Source: Laburnicola sp. R22_1 (lineage: Eukaryota > Ascomycota > Dothideomycetes > Pleosporales > Didymosphaeriaceae). Taken from it: 64,000 bases of DNA. The stretch is taken from the NCBI GenBank assembly GCA_014281115.1, contig JACONQ010000019.1, forward strand, positions 992,001 to 1,056,000. Direction: 5' to 3'. Positions 44,863 to 55,951 of this stretch are shown here, in pieces. Below the pieces are notes generated by a model. It did not search any database. It saw only the letters and a program-made list of their open reading frames with translations, and was not told the origin of the DNA. A program made the translations under genes and the position numbers. Each line of letters begins with the position of its first letter. The first letter of the stretch is position 1.

Positions 44863-44870
44863 TATATAAA
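44863..44870 (+). promoter_or_regulatory. TATA box
   Basis: TATATAAA lies ~175 bp upstream of the small ORF at 45043. It is followed by a long pyrimidine-rich leader (CTCAGCTTCTACTACTCAGC), the usual layout of a strongly expressed fungal promoter. Confidence 0.55.
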
Positions 44871-45042
44871 CGCACTCTGCTCTCACCTGGACTTTCTTTC
44901 TAACACACCATCTACGCACTCGTTCTACTCACTCAGCTTCTACTACTCAGCTTCTACACACCTGCTTCTGAGATTATTCTCTCCATCGCTCCCTCTTCCA
45001 CCAGTCATATACCACAAACAAAAGCACAGCTAATCGACGAAG

Positions 45043-45168
45043 ATGATCGGCTTCCTTGAGCCCATCACGGCACTTGTTGCCCTGCTAGCATGGGTAAGTA
45101 CTGTATACCCTTCGCTGCAGTATAATCGCATCATCTCCATCATCCCATCCCAATACTTGTATAATTAG
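45043..45168 (+). CDS. Small hydrophobic peptide ORF
   Basis: An ORF of 41 codons starts MIGFLEPITALVALLAW, a single predicted transmembrane or signal-like helix, after a good context (CGAAGATGAT). A GTAAGT donor lies right after the helix (45094). Splicing to the AG at 45168 would give a ~35-aa variant ending ISGLAPPPLSF. The TATA box and pyrimidine-rich leader upstream favour a real transcript. It could also be the 5' end of a longer spliced gene or an upstream exon of the MFS gene. I do not recognise a family. Confidence 0.4.
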   Translation: MIGFLEPITALVALLAWVSTVYPSLQYNRIISIIPSQYLYN

Positions 45169-45355
45169 CTTGCCAGGGTTAAGGCGCCTATCTCCGGCTT
45201 AGCTCCACCTCCACTCTCGTTCTAACTACAATGGGACAGACCCTCCAGATCGGCGAAAAACCTCGAACTTGCCGCACGCTTCGGACAGAACACCCTTTCG
45301 CGATTTTCTGTTGAGACGTGATATAAAGGTGACAGTACTTAAGTAGCAGAAAGAG

Positions 45356-47108
45356 ATGGGCATCAGGCACAGCAAAAGCGGCCAGTCGCTCGCTCATGAG
45401 GCGACACCACTTCTGCCCCGCGAAGTGGCACCGGGTAATGGAGAGCGGGGTGTCTTCCCGGCGCTCTTGTGCGCTTTCGTGGTAAGAAATGCTAAGACAA
45501 CATAGGTGCTGGGCTTTGCTAACTGGAGATCCGTTCTCGACGTCTTTATCGTTTGGTGTTACTCAAGTTCCGTAAGTGGATCCGATCCTTGTCCTGCTCA
45601 CTATGGAACCAATCTAATTTCCAATCAAGCATTCTTTACATATTCCGCGTCATGGCATGCGATGTGTACTACTCGGAACACCATCTGCCCAACCCTCCCA
45701 ACGATCGGTGCGCACTTCGTGAGATCGAGGCTCGGACTGCGCGCGAAGTAGCGCTCATCGGCATGTCGACGACGCTCTTTGGTGTTGCTAATCTGCTAGT
45801 CGCCGCATGGTGCATTAAGCAACTAGGCGTCAAGCGGGCGCTTCTGATCCAGATCTTCTGGCCTGCGGCTCGATTAGCAATACAAAACTGGGGCGCCATG
45901 ACGGGCGGAAGTAGAGGCATATCGATCATGCAAGCCAGCCAGGTCATCACTGTAATTGGTGGTCCGAATGGCTATGTTCTTGCGCTCAACTCTCTCATCA
46001 CGGATATCGTCCAGCCGGATGAGAGGACGGGGGCGCTTGGTCAAATCCAAGGCTGCATGATGATGGGGTCGGCTGTTGGCTTCCTCGTCGGTGGTGTCCT
46101 TGGAGACGCGTTTGGGATTCTTGCGCCGTTCCGCGTCACGCTTTTGCTGTTCTTGCTATGCTGCTTGTACGTCGCCCTCGCGATACCGTCGATACCGGCA
46201 GAGAGGGACATTGCGGCCAATAGCCAGAAACCCGTCGGCCTGATGCGGTTCTTCGGCCCGCTGAGAATCTTCGCGCCGCAGAAGTGGACGCTGAGAGATG
46301 GCCGTGTCAGCAGACAGTATGGCGCATTGATGCTGGGTATCGGCGTCTTCTTGGCTATCCTGGCGACGGGGTATCTCAATACGCTTCTGCAGATGTATTC
46401 TACGACGGCATTTGGCTTTGGCACTTCGGCAAACGGTTGGTTGATCTTCTTGTATTCTTCTCTTCGGGGGCTGTACCTGTCGCTCGTTTTTCCCCGTATC
46501 ATCACCGTCGGACGCAGGTGGTTGCAACCTCCTAGCAACGAAGCGACAAAGTCTGAACACCAGCACGGACCATCCGCCACAGAAGAGACGGTCGGAACTT
46601 CTCCCAACGAGATCGAGATCGCAGACCCTATGGATGCGGAGACCGAGCCGCTTAATGCGCCGAAATGCGAGAAAGGGGAGGAAACTTTCGCCTTTGACCT
46701 CTTGTATGCGCGATGTAGTCTGCTGATGGACGGCATCTTGACCGGTCTCGCTGTCTTTGTTTCAGAGGGATGGCAGCTGTTTGTCGTGGCGGTTTTGCTT
46801 CCGCTTGCGGCTGGGACCGGGTCAGCGTCCAAGGGGAGCATTTTACAAATGATTCCAAGTCGGGACAGGGTGGATGCTCTCAGTGGGATTACGCTCGTGG
46901 AGAACGTGGCAAGACTGTCGACTAGTAAGTCATCACGTTGATAAGGATATTAGGTAAATTCTAACCGTGTGTAGTTTCAGTGTTTGGATTCGTTTTTGCG
47001 GCGCTGGCTGAGGTGGGCAAGACACATTTGGTCTTCCTCTGTAATGCCGGTGTTGCACTTCTTGGATTCATTGCGTACGTCACATTTTGGGCTCGCGGAC
47101 TATTTTAA
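45356..47108 (+). CDS. MFS transporter (fungal drug/H+-antiporter-like)
   Basis: Most of the protein is in one exon (about 45630-46924), joined over a 56-nt intron to 46981-47108 (MFGFVFAALAEVGKTHLVFL). Membrane helices are plain (GMSTTLFGVANLLVAAWCI, RVTLLLFLLCCLYVALAI, YGALMLGIGVFLAILATGYL). The stretch from FRVMACDVYYSEHHLPNPP through GGPNGYVLALNSLITDI is the pattern of a fungal major-facilitator group. A hydrophilic loop near 46520-46680 splits the halves. The start MGIRHSKSGQSLAHEATPLL (45356) fits. The join between exon 1 (to 45481) and the main exon is unresolved: a single 47-nt intron 45482-45528 (GCTAAC branch) is in frame but loses a helix, while other splits need weak donors. Substrate unknown. 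Confidence 0.75.
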
Positions 47109-47474
47109 GGATATTTATTGACATTTACTAGATTGCTTTTCTCACATTTCCCACCGGGGGGAGCGAGAAGGATTGAAGGACAGTAAAAGTGATGCTCGCA
47201 TGCATTGTGCGCAGACAAGAAAACAAGGAGCTCATAGAAGCTGCGATTGCTATCTAACAAAAGAAGGGGTTCTAAAACGACGGTATTACGAAATGAGTAA
47301 AACAACAGGCCGATCACCAGTCCCAAACGAAGCTTTTCTCCAGTACGACAGCAAGCCTTGGTTACGCACCTCGACAGCAACCACCTACCAGTACGTACGC
47401 CGATCCCGGTAGTATTTGCGCAAGGACAGAGAACAACGCGTCCATGTTTCTCTCTTCGAATTCACGACCTCGCT

Positions 47475-48857
47475 TTACTTGAGGCGAGGTCGAGCCCAGA
47501 AACTGAAACGCTTGGTCTTTTTGGTCTTCGTTTTCTTTGACTTGACCTCTTCTGCCTCGCATCTACTGTCCCTACGCTCAGCCTCGCGTTTACTATCCCT
47601 ACGCACAGCGTCACGCCTACTATCCCTACGTTCGTGTCGAACATTGGGACTGTCGCGCCGACGGCGGCTCTCGTCTTGAGTCTTTATTGACTCGTAAGAC
47701 GGGGGTGGCGTTGTGTTGTGATGCCGAGCTTGTGCATGGATATGTTCCTGCAATTAACGTTCGAATCGCTCATTCATATCGTTCCACGCATTTCCTTGGA
47801 ACTCCGATCGGGTTTGGTATTCGCGTTCAAACCGAGCATTATACTCTTCTATGGAGTAACGATAGCTCTGCTGGGGCCGCGGTCCCGAACGTGGACGTTG
47901 TGGAGACGAGATATTAATTTTCTCGTCCAGTTTCCGGGCCAAGTCTTCGTCCTGATTCACCACGGGCTGGCTTGACTGAGTCCGCTGGCGTTCCGACCGC
48001 GACCGCAGAAGTGGTGGTGATGGCAGTCGTGAAGGGCGGACTGGCTCATCTTGATCCCCGAATATGGGGCGCCGTCGCCTATCCGGTCCCGCATTGTGGC
48101 TTCCGGGCCGCTGTTGTGTGGCCGGAAGGGACAATGACCCGCGAGGCGCGGCACGGCTCGACTCCTCGTTCTCTGGTGGTGGTAGGAAAGGAGGCGATGC
48201 CGGCAAGTGCTCAGAAGTTCCAGCTCGACTCGACCGTGATTGGGATCCTCGCGGTTGCGATGGTGACGTTTTCCGTGCGAAATGTAGCGATGCTGGATCT
48301 ACATGTCGCCATGAGAACCGTTCACGCTCCTCTGGATCACGTCCAGCTAGAGTCGGCCGCGATTTGCAAGAGTCCGAAGATGGCCGCACAGGAGTGGCTG
48401 TTCTAGCCGGAGAATCCGCTGGTGGAGACCGCGCCCACGATTGACGTGGTGCTGAGTGAGGCCGCGTACGCTTATAGTCGTCCTCCCGGATTATGCGAAT
48501 CTCAGGCTCATCGACGAAACGAACACGTTTCGGCGTCGCACTACCGCTGCCCCTACTCGCACGTTGGCTTGCCGGCTGGACTTTCGGCTCGGTCTCCTTC
48601 AAGTTCTTCAGCGTATCTCGTAGGCAATCTATCGTATGTAGATCTGACGCCTCAAGATACGCCTCTTTGACGTGGCCGTGGACCACACGACGTTCTTCCG
48701 CGTCCAACTGCTCAAGATACCGCGTGGGAATCGGATGCACGGCGTACATCATACGCCCCGAAGTTCCCAGCTCGATGATGTCCAGATTCGAGGCATCCAG
48801 GACGGCATCCTTGGTGTCGTAGTGACCCCACCAAGCGAAGATGTCAGAAGAAGACAT
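47475..48857 (-). CDS. Disordered Arg/Ser/Pro-rich protein with an in-frame stop
   Basis: The first 367 codons (48857-47757) start MSSSDIFAWWGHYDTKDAVL, a short ordered segment (to ~residue 85, ending CLRDTLKNLKETEP). A long disordered Ser/Pro/Arg region follows, ending in YRYSIEEYNARFEREYQ. A TAA stop lies at 47756-47754. The same frame then stays open for 92 more codons to 47475: LQEHIHAQARHHNTTPPPSY, RRDSRRDAVRRDSKREAERR and a KSKKTKTKKTKRFSFW end. I do not recognise the family. The annotated product may end at 47754, or the stop may be a CAA-to-TAA change or be read through. No GT-AG intron that would remove it is evident. Confidence 0.65.
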
Positions 48858-49943
48858 TTTAGTATTGTTGATAAAACGATTGTTTTGTTGGGTAACGGGT
48901 GTCGAAGAAGGCTGGGTAAGTGAGGGTGAGGGTAGAAGTACATCGGATAATCCGTTCTGTGTGGAATATTGAGGCGCTTCAGTCAGGGAAGTTCATATAT
49001 CTTAGAAATTTGAGCAAGTGCTGTATTCACTCGTCCATAATGTGCGTTCATGATGCCCCTGATGCAGCGTCTTTGAACCTTTGAAAGTGCACAATGTCAG
49101 CCGTTGTACGTGAACGCTGAGCGCCAATTTGCATTGATAGTGCACGCCCCGAACGTCGACAAGGTCGCATCTTTGGTGTACGGAAGACATCTCCAACATC
49201 TCTGTGAAACGTGAGCTTAGAGCAAAAAGGCTATCGCGACCCTTACCATATATAAACTGCTCGTCATCGCATCTCAAAGTTAATGTGTTGTCGTTATTTC
49301 TCAAAGTAGTTCCTATATAACACTTCTCGAAAAAAAAAACCATAGAAACTGCTGCGGATCAATCGTGCAGAGGTAGAAAAGCATTTTAGCAAATATAGAG
49401 AGCGACCCGCACTCAAGAGCTGTCGAAAGTAAGAAGAACCTCATGAAAATAAAACGAAAGAATGCGGTGTAATCCACATACCAAGGCCACAACTTATACT
49501 TCCACGTGAAACATCTTATTATTTGCCTCATTGCAGTAATGATACTGTCTAGCCTCAGAGTCTCAGAATGTATTTGTGTTCCTAATATGTCCTACTTCTT
49601 CTCTGTGTTTGGTTATTGCTGCATGAGACACCTCCGTTGTTTGTCTCCTTGTCGTAGCGTTGGAACGCTTGACCATTCCTTGGATATCTCTTTCAGGTCG
49701 GCCATTCGGGGGTATGGCTGTTTAACGACCGGTATATCGAAATAGAACATGCTTTTGACGCCGGGATAAGCCTGATGAGATGGATGAGAGCGGGTAAGCG
49801 CTTGATTTCACCAATGAAAGCATGATGGGGCCGAGAAACTCTCAGATATGGCAGAAATAATAACATACCAGCAAAATGGAGGCTTGCGAACGGCAAACAA
49901 AAACCCACTACGATCCAGAGTCCATATTTCCGATGACGATCGC
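48858..49943. other. Intergenic, no supported gene
   Basis: Promoter region of the disordered-protein gene and 3' region of the RhoGEF gene. Open frames of 72-113 codons near 49002-49531 (minus strand) resemble no family, and the base pattern is not codon-like. Confidence 0.5.
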
Positions 49944-52410
49944 TCACACCGGTGGCACTTCCGCGTTTGTTTCGACAACAGCGCTCAGTTTCTCGTACCA
50001 AATATTCCGCTCTTCAATGGAGAATGCGCCTAGTATATGCGTTTTGGTCTTCGGCTTGTCTCTTTTGACATCCACGAAAATCTCGTACAATGAGACCCCT
50101 CGTGGCAGTTCGTCATAGAAAGACGTCTTTTGCAGCTGTGCTGCTTCGGCAGGGAGTCTAACAGCAATGCGCGAAACATGGATGGGCTTAAGGTCGTCAA
50201 TGAACAATGTCAAAAGAAGGGAATGGTTGCAGCACTTACTTGTTCAATGACCCAGAGATTGTCTTCCTTTCGCCCTTGGTGTTTAGACGGCTTTGGTGTT
50301 TTCACCTTGCCCCAGAGGAAATGGTTGTCGAGCAGAATGGCGTGGACGGACTGCCAGGTGCCATGCCCATTGAACTTGATGGCGAGTGGGGCTTGGTGAA
50401 TAATGCGACGCTCAGATTCACATAGTTTGAGCATATTCACAATGTCAGCGTCAGCCGTGTAGATCTTTCGGTGCAGGCGCTGTATTTCTTCTCGGCTTGT
50501 TGACCGCTCAGTTAGAACCGAGCACTGCGTTCTGAGCTGCTCGAGGACATATAGTGCTGCCGTTAATCGAGACTCGTCTTTTATCGACAGGGACGTTATC
50601 TTTTCCATATTTTGTAAGTTCGTAACGTACGTATCGAGCTGTTTGATTGGGAACATTAGGTACTCTTCCCAGGTTCTGTCCAGACCAAGTGTATCAACAT
50701 GCGTGTTGAATTTTGGGTCCATGTGACGCGTGAGGCGAAGTGCATACAATGCATGTGGAAAGCGTTGCGAATACTCTTTGAACAGCTTGTACGCTTTGGC
50801 AACCCACTTAATGAAAAGTCGAGGATCACAGTTGGCGGGCGGGGTTTGAGGAAGCTCTTTCTTCAAGGTGTCCACGATGTACTCTTGGTGCAGTGGCATA
50901 AGCCGTTCTCCTATGACGATTGCCTCCAAATGCTTCTCGAGAACTGGCCATTCCTTGATGATAGAGTTATAGAAAGTCGTGCGAAATTTCTTCATAGCCT
51001 CGATATACTTCTCTTCATCCACCATAATCTGGGTCCATAGTTTTCTCACGTCGCCTTCTTCAGGTGGCGAGTCTGTTCGAGAGGTTGTGCTGTTGGTCTT
51101 CACGGCCACCTCCCCTAACACTGGATTCGCAAGAGGCAGCGAAGACGTTGTGGATAATGGTGCAAAAATATTCTCCCATGAGGATGTCTTCCTAAGATCA
51201 GGGGCAGAATCTGATGTGTCTGGTGTGGAGGATGCCTGCGCTACACGTGGGGGCAGGGGAGGAGGCCTCTCAATTTCCTCTGGCTGTTCCCCGGGTTCAT
51301 CGACTACCGAGGTCATGAGAGTAGGCTCAGCGCTCTCTAATGTATCTCTGCTGGAAATATTATGAGAGCTGTGGCTTTTTGACTCGCACTGGGTGTCTAC
51401 TATGGATGCCCCATGAGACAAAGCCGCTGGAGGCATGAAAAGAAGCAAACTTCTCTCAAGATCATCTAGAATCTTAGCATTACCTGCATCTGTCTCATTC
51501 GCGGATGCAAGTGGCGCTTCAGTGGCATCTTGTTCGATCTTCGTATCCGCCGCGGCTCCATTAACCATCTGTTGATCTGCGTGTTGTCCGTCATGTTCTG
51601 TGCTCAGATCAACCGAACCCCCGTCGGTGACCTGCAAATTCGCTGTTGGCTCTTCTCCGTTTTCGATTGAACAAGCCCGTGCCATTGCTCTTCGATAGGC
51701 TTCCGAATTAACAATCTCATCATCAAACGTGAAGTCCACATCTCCAAACAAAGACTGCGCAAAGTCTATACTGTCTTTATCTTTATCAATGACAGACTCT
51801 GGAACTTTGATGTTCGGGTGCTTTTGCCTTAGCGTTCTTGATCTTTTCGCAATTTGATCCAGCTTGACGCGGTTTTCCTCTACCAGTTGCTGAACGTCGG
51901 AAATGGATTCCATCTGCAGACCTTGGATGAGTAAACCAAGTGCAGATTGTTGGCCTCGTATCTGCTGCAGCAACTCTTTAAAATAATCCTCATTAAGGAG
52001 GAAAAGTGCTCGGTCACGTCTTCGCATATCGTTCACATCGACCTCGCGGGCTAGGTCGCGTACTTCTTCATTTAGACACTGATAGACAACCCAACAGCCT
52101 GTCATAGCTAGATCAAGGGTATCAAGCAGTTCGGGTTTGTTTTGAAAAGCAGCGCGCTGCACTAAGCTTTGTACTTGCGTCAAGGCGGCAGCAATGATCA
52201 TTGACTCCGTGTATATGGCCGTTATCAGCATAGAGGCTTCCTTATAGCGCTCTCGCAGGTCGTAAAGCTGTTTCGCTGCCTCGATGCACTGCGGTATTGC
52301 GGCAATCTGCTTTCAGGTTAGTTAGTGTTGAGGGGCTGCTAGAAAATGCGGCAGCCACGACGAGAAGGAGGCAAACGCACCGTGCCAGCGGCAGCGGAGA
52401 TGGCTTCCAT
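49944..52410 (-). CDS. Rho guanine nucleotide exchange factor (DH-PH)
   Basis: Exons on the minus strand: 52410-52381, 52306-50240 and 50186-49944, giving 779 aa. The tiny first exon encodes MEAISAAAGT. It joins IAAIPQCIEAAKQLYDLRER, the N-terminal helical domain found before many fungal signalling domains. Residues ~45-200 are helical, ~200-425 disordered with a proline stretch (RPPPLPPRV), ~430-610 the Dbl-homology domain (LWTQIMVDEEKYIEAMKKF, MFPIKQLDTYVTNLQNMEKI), and ~640-770 a PH domain ending RNIWYEKLSAVV. DH domains load GTP onto Rho-family GTPases; which GTPase is unknown. Intron 2 (53 nt) was placed by GTAAGT, a TTGAC branch and AAG acceptor. The true C-terminus could lie in another exon beyond a GTGAGC donor at the stop. 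Confidence 0.85.
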
Positions 52411-52876
52411 GCTGGTTCGCGCGTGGTTTCAAAGCACCTTCGGACGCAGCGAGATGAGATGGAAAGCGGAGAGTGCAGAAGCGCAGAGACGGAGAATACG
52501 AGTGCATTTTCTGGCCCCCATTTAACCGCCCACTAGCTCATTGCGGAATGGCGCATTCTGCCCACCCTATACCCTCCCGTCATACCTCAGCTCTACGCCA
52601 TGGTTATTATTGTTATCTAACCCTGGAAAATGTGATTGATAGCGACGCCTCACAATAGTACATTCCTATTGAACTCGTTACTATACTCAAGTCACTTCTG
52701 GAACCTTATATATGTTTAACATGGTCAAACTAAAGCTGTGTAGCGATTTGAACAGACCGTATCTAATAGTATCAAAAGGGTGATGCTGCCAACAAATTTA
52801 AGGTATGGCTTGGAAATGGTTGCAAGTCATGATCTGCGCACCCAGGTGCTAAACACACCACTATGGCGACATACCT

Positions 52877-54477
52877 TCAAACATAGATGTAGCAGAACTC
52901 ACCGCCCATGCCACCAATGCTGTCGACGAGATCCCAGGTATTAGTCCGGTTGGCTGTCCAATTGAGGTCGACGTAGTCGTCTTTCGCTGGCGTCTCGGGC
53001 AGGACATTCATGCGGTTGTCCGGATCTAAGGGGAAGTAAGCAACTATGCAAAGACCATCGCGTCTCGTAGTGTACCTTGCATTTTCCAAATCCACCAAAC
53101 TCTATCGACCATTGAATGATGGAAAAAGAACAGAGGGTCACCAGGCGAAGAGTAGAAGTCCTACGGCTAGTTAGCGTCACAGTGTCATGAGAGCGTCTAT
53201 AGGATTAGCAATCACTTACACCTCCAGGATCCCCGCCAATGGTATAATGTCCAGACATATGCACACCCCAATCATTCTTCTCGGGCATGCCCAACATGTT
53301 CCTTTGAAATGTATCGATGTCATTCGCTTGTGTGATGAGGTTGTACGTGTAATTCGCATACAGCATCGCGGATGCATAACCGTTCACATCCCGGCGGAGG
53401 CAGCGTGGGTTGTGTCCGAATCCATCCTCTCGAGGGTTCGAAGGGACATCAGGAATGTTTCTACCAATCGGTCCCAGGCTTACGGTCATGCTAACGAACT
53501 GTTAGAATCATGATCATGATTTATATAGTTATGCTTACTTTGTGAACGGTCCTTCCATGACGCATCCTCCCCCAAGGTCTGCGGGGATGAGGTCATACGG
53601 CGGTTTGAAGCCACCTCCCATGACCTTCACGCCTGGATACTCCGATTTCACGCCTGTTAACTCGATGTAGGCATAAGTACAATCTTCATGCATCTTGGAT
53701 GACTCACCATTGCCACCCATGCTCGACATGTTACCGTTGATCATTGGAGAGTGAATAGGATCTGCTGCCGTGCGGCCCCAGTTCCAGTACTGAATGCATG
53801 TCAGCATGAAGAGTCATAGAGGGCCCTTCATAGCCATACTGGTTGATATCCTGTGTAGCCACATTCCTCTCGAAGTGCCTTCTCGTAAGCCCAGATGTAG
53901 ATACGATGGGCTGGGAATAGGTGAGGCTATAGTTGATGTTAACAGTTAGGACCCATCGACGGTTTGTCGTACCCTACTTACGGTGGAATGTAGGTGCATC
54001 GCTTGCGTCTCATGGGTGAGCACAAAATCGTCGTATCGGTTCATGACGCCTGGATATTTCTTCTGGTCGGCGTTCGGTGGCTTGGATTGTAGACAGAGCA
54101 CTGCACGGATGTATTCTTCACGTTGTGCAACTGTCAAGTCATGCCTTGGTGTCTAGTAAGAACCAACATTATATAGATAGAAGGATAGCTTACCATTCTT
54201 GTCGCTTGGCCGCATTCTCAAGCGTGCAGCCGTTGTTGTTCGTTTTCTTCGCCAAGTATGCTTCGAACTTTGCCAGTGACGCTTCCTCAAGCTCATCAAC
54301 TTCATCAAGTGGGTACGGGAAGCCATCGGAGCGACTGATTGGCCAGAGTCAGTGAAGTTTGGTAAGAGATCGGATAGAACGATACCGATTGAGACTGAAA
54401 GCGTCCCGTTTCGCTGGACTAGCCCAAGCCGAAGCCAAGATAGAAGAAAGCAAAACCGCGCGTACTGCTGCAACCAT
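52877..54477 (-). CDS. Secreted tyrosinase (binuclear copper)
   Basis: Eight exons on the minus strand: 54477-54386, 54334-54194, 54144-53982, 53926-53840, 53789-53539, 53490-53220, 53160-53076 and 53025-52877. All junctions are GT-AG, introns are 48-59 nt, the frame is preserved throughout, and the product is 412 aa. A signal peptide (MVAAVRAVLLSSILASAWAS) precedes a KR site. The copper-A histidines are likely those in DDFVLTHETQAMHLHS and in PHLFPAHRIYIWAYEKAL. Copper B uses VHMSGHYTIGGD and GDPLFFFHHSMVDRVWWIW. GYTGYQPYWNWGRTAADP and SSMGGNGES are further family marks. Such enzymes oxidise phenols to quinones, in melanin or other pigment formation. The last exon may continue past a GTGAGT donor at 52895. 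Confidence 0.93.
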
Positions 54478-55377
54478 GTTGAATAGATTCACGAGGTTAG
54501 GGGCTAGGAGGAAGAAGTTCCTTCGTGGTGTCTAAGGTTGTAGGCGTTTTAAGTGCGCCAATGTGCTTTAGTAGCACCCTCTTTCATAGTTACCGAATAC
54601 TTATTTGGCTTTCTGGGTGGCCCAAGAACTGCCGTATCCATCCTAGGTAGTAGCGCATGCGCGGCTTAATATCACAAGACCAAAAGGTCGATGATCAGGG
54701 ACTGAGTGGGTGTACTGATTGCCGTCTGAGGCGACCGACGAATAGAAAACAGCGGGGCGTAGAAGCGGAGTAAAATTTTATATAGATTACCTAGGTAGTA
54801 TGGGTCAACAGAGAGACGATCATGAAGAAGGTGGGTTTAGAGTTGTATGGGAATCTGGGGATGCAGAGTTAGCCAATCGTGCAGTGCATATGAGCGGGGA
54901 TGAATGTCGGCATGTGTATTAACCGTGTCGAGCAATCTGTAGCGAAGTTAAGAACAACATGATTGGGTTTCCCCCAAGTACTCTTCATAAAGACTTCTGA
55001 TACTCCTGTCAATGTGCTACGAAAATTGCAACAATGGAACGTCTTATGAGGAGTCAGGTATTCGAGAGCAGGCCCCGACTCCAGCGGCGAAAGTAATGTA
55101 TTGCAGCTGGATGAATAGAGTATCCTGCTGGGGTGTTTTGGCTCAGTGTCCGCAGTAGAATCGGGAAAGCACGCGTCAATTCTCAAAGCTCGGCAAGATA
55201 TTCTGGCAGCAATCGTGTGCTACAGAAGACGGCCACAGACTTCAAAACCTGGGAAAGTTTGCTCTGGCGTATTTCACGCAAAGGGCTATAGATCAGCTAT
55301 TTGATCTCTAGGTAGCATCCATAGTCCGCGAATCTTGGAGGAATTATTAATGAAAATACAGGAATGCGAGGAGTAGT
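54478..55377. other. Intergenic, no gene seen
   Basis: Tyrosinase promoter and spacer. A 105-codon minus-strand open frame (55186-54869) has no family resemblance. Confidence 0.5.
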
Positions 55378-55674
55378 GCATGTTGGTGGCTATGGATCCA
55401 TGGATCGGTCTATCCAATACCGATTATTCCTTGGGAAGACGAGCATAATATCAAAAACGTATTGATAAAGGAGCGGTACTTAGTATGGGATGATTGGATG
55501 CATGCATATTGCCCGTATTGGGTCGAGGGGGATGAGTTTGGCCGCTGGCCTGATGAAGCGAAGGCTATCTTCGAAGGTAAGTGGGAGAAGTACCCTGATT
55601 GCGACGACGAGGATTTGGCCGGCCTACAGAAGCTACTCAAGACGACTGAGGGACGCTCATGGTCGATTTGGTGA
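55378..55674 (+). CDS. Possible gene fragment, Trp/Tyr-rich
   Basis: An open frame without a clear ATG reads IPWEDEHNIKNVLIKERYLV, then WDDWMHAYCPYWVEGDEFGR and ends LLKTTEGRSWSIW at a stop. The amino-acid mix (acidic/basic balance, regular Trp) looks coding, and the last line is typical of a real C-terminus, but I recognise no family. It may be the final exon of a short gene whose start was not found, or a remnant. Confidence 0.3.
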   Translation, partial: ACWWLWIHGSVYPIPIIPWEDEHNIKNVLIKERYLVWDDWMHAYCPYWVEGDEFGRWPDEAKAIFEGKWEKYPDCDDEDLAGLQKLLKTTEGRSWSIW

Positions 55675-55951
55675 GTGGAATGATCCGGTCACAGGGGTGG
55701 GTGGCGTGTGGAGGTCAAGGCTCTTGGAGGGAGTGCCCAGGCGAAGCTGACTAAGCTGACTAAATGCGGGCGCGCTAGGGAGCGCGTCGATAATTTCACA
55801 GAAAAAAAGTCAACGCGTACAGAACCACCAAAGATTAATAACTCGATCGACTGCTCGCCTTTTTCCTGTAATTCTACTTCTCATCGCTCCTTCACCTTCG
55901 TTGGCAAGTCACTCGCGGGCGCAGATTCATCCTATTCTAGGTAGATAGCCA

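Larger units (their letters stand above)
43463..45042. other. Intergenic with a repeat relic; no firm gene
   Basis: Promoter of the LDAH-like gene, then an AT-rich island (43780-44060) with the repeat relic listed separately, then mixed sequence. A 124-codon minus-strand frame (44531-44157) shows no family resemblance and is not called. Confidence 0.5.

Noticed and set aside
49002..49531. Two minus-strand frames of 113 and 72 codons
   Set aside because: Intergenic, no family pattern, low coding character.
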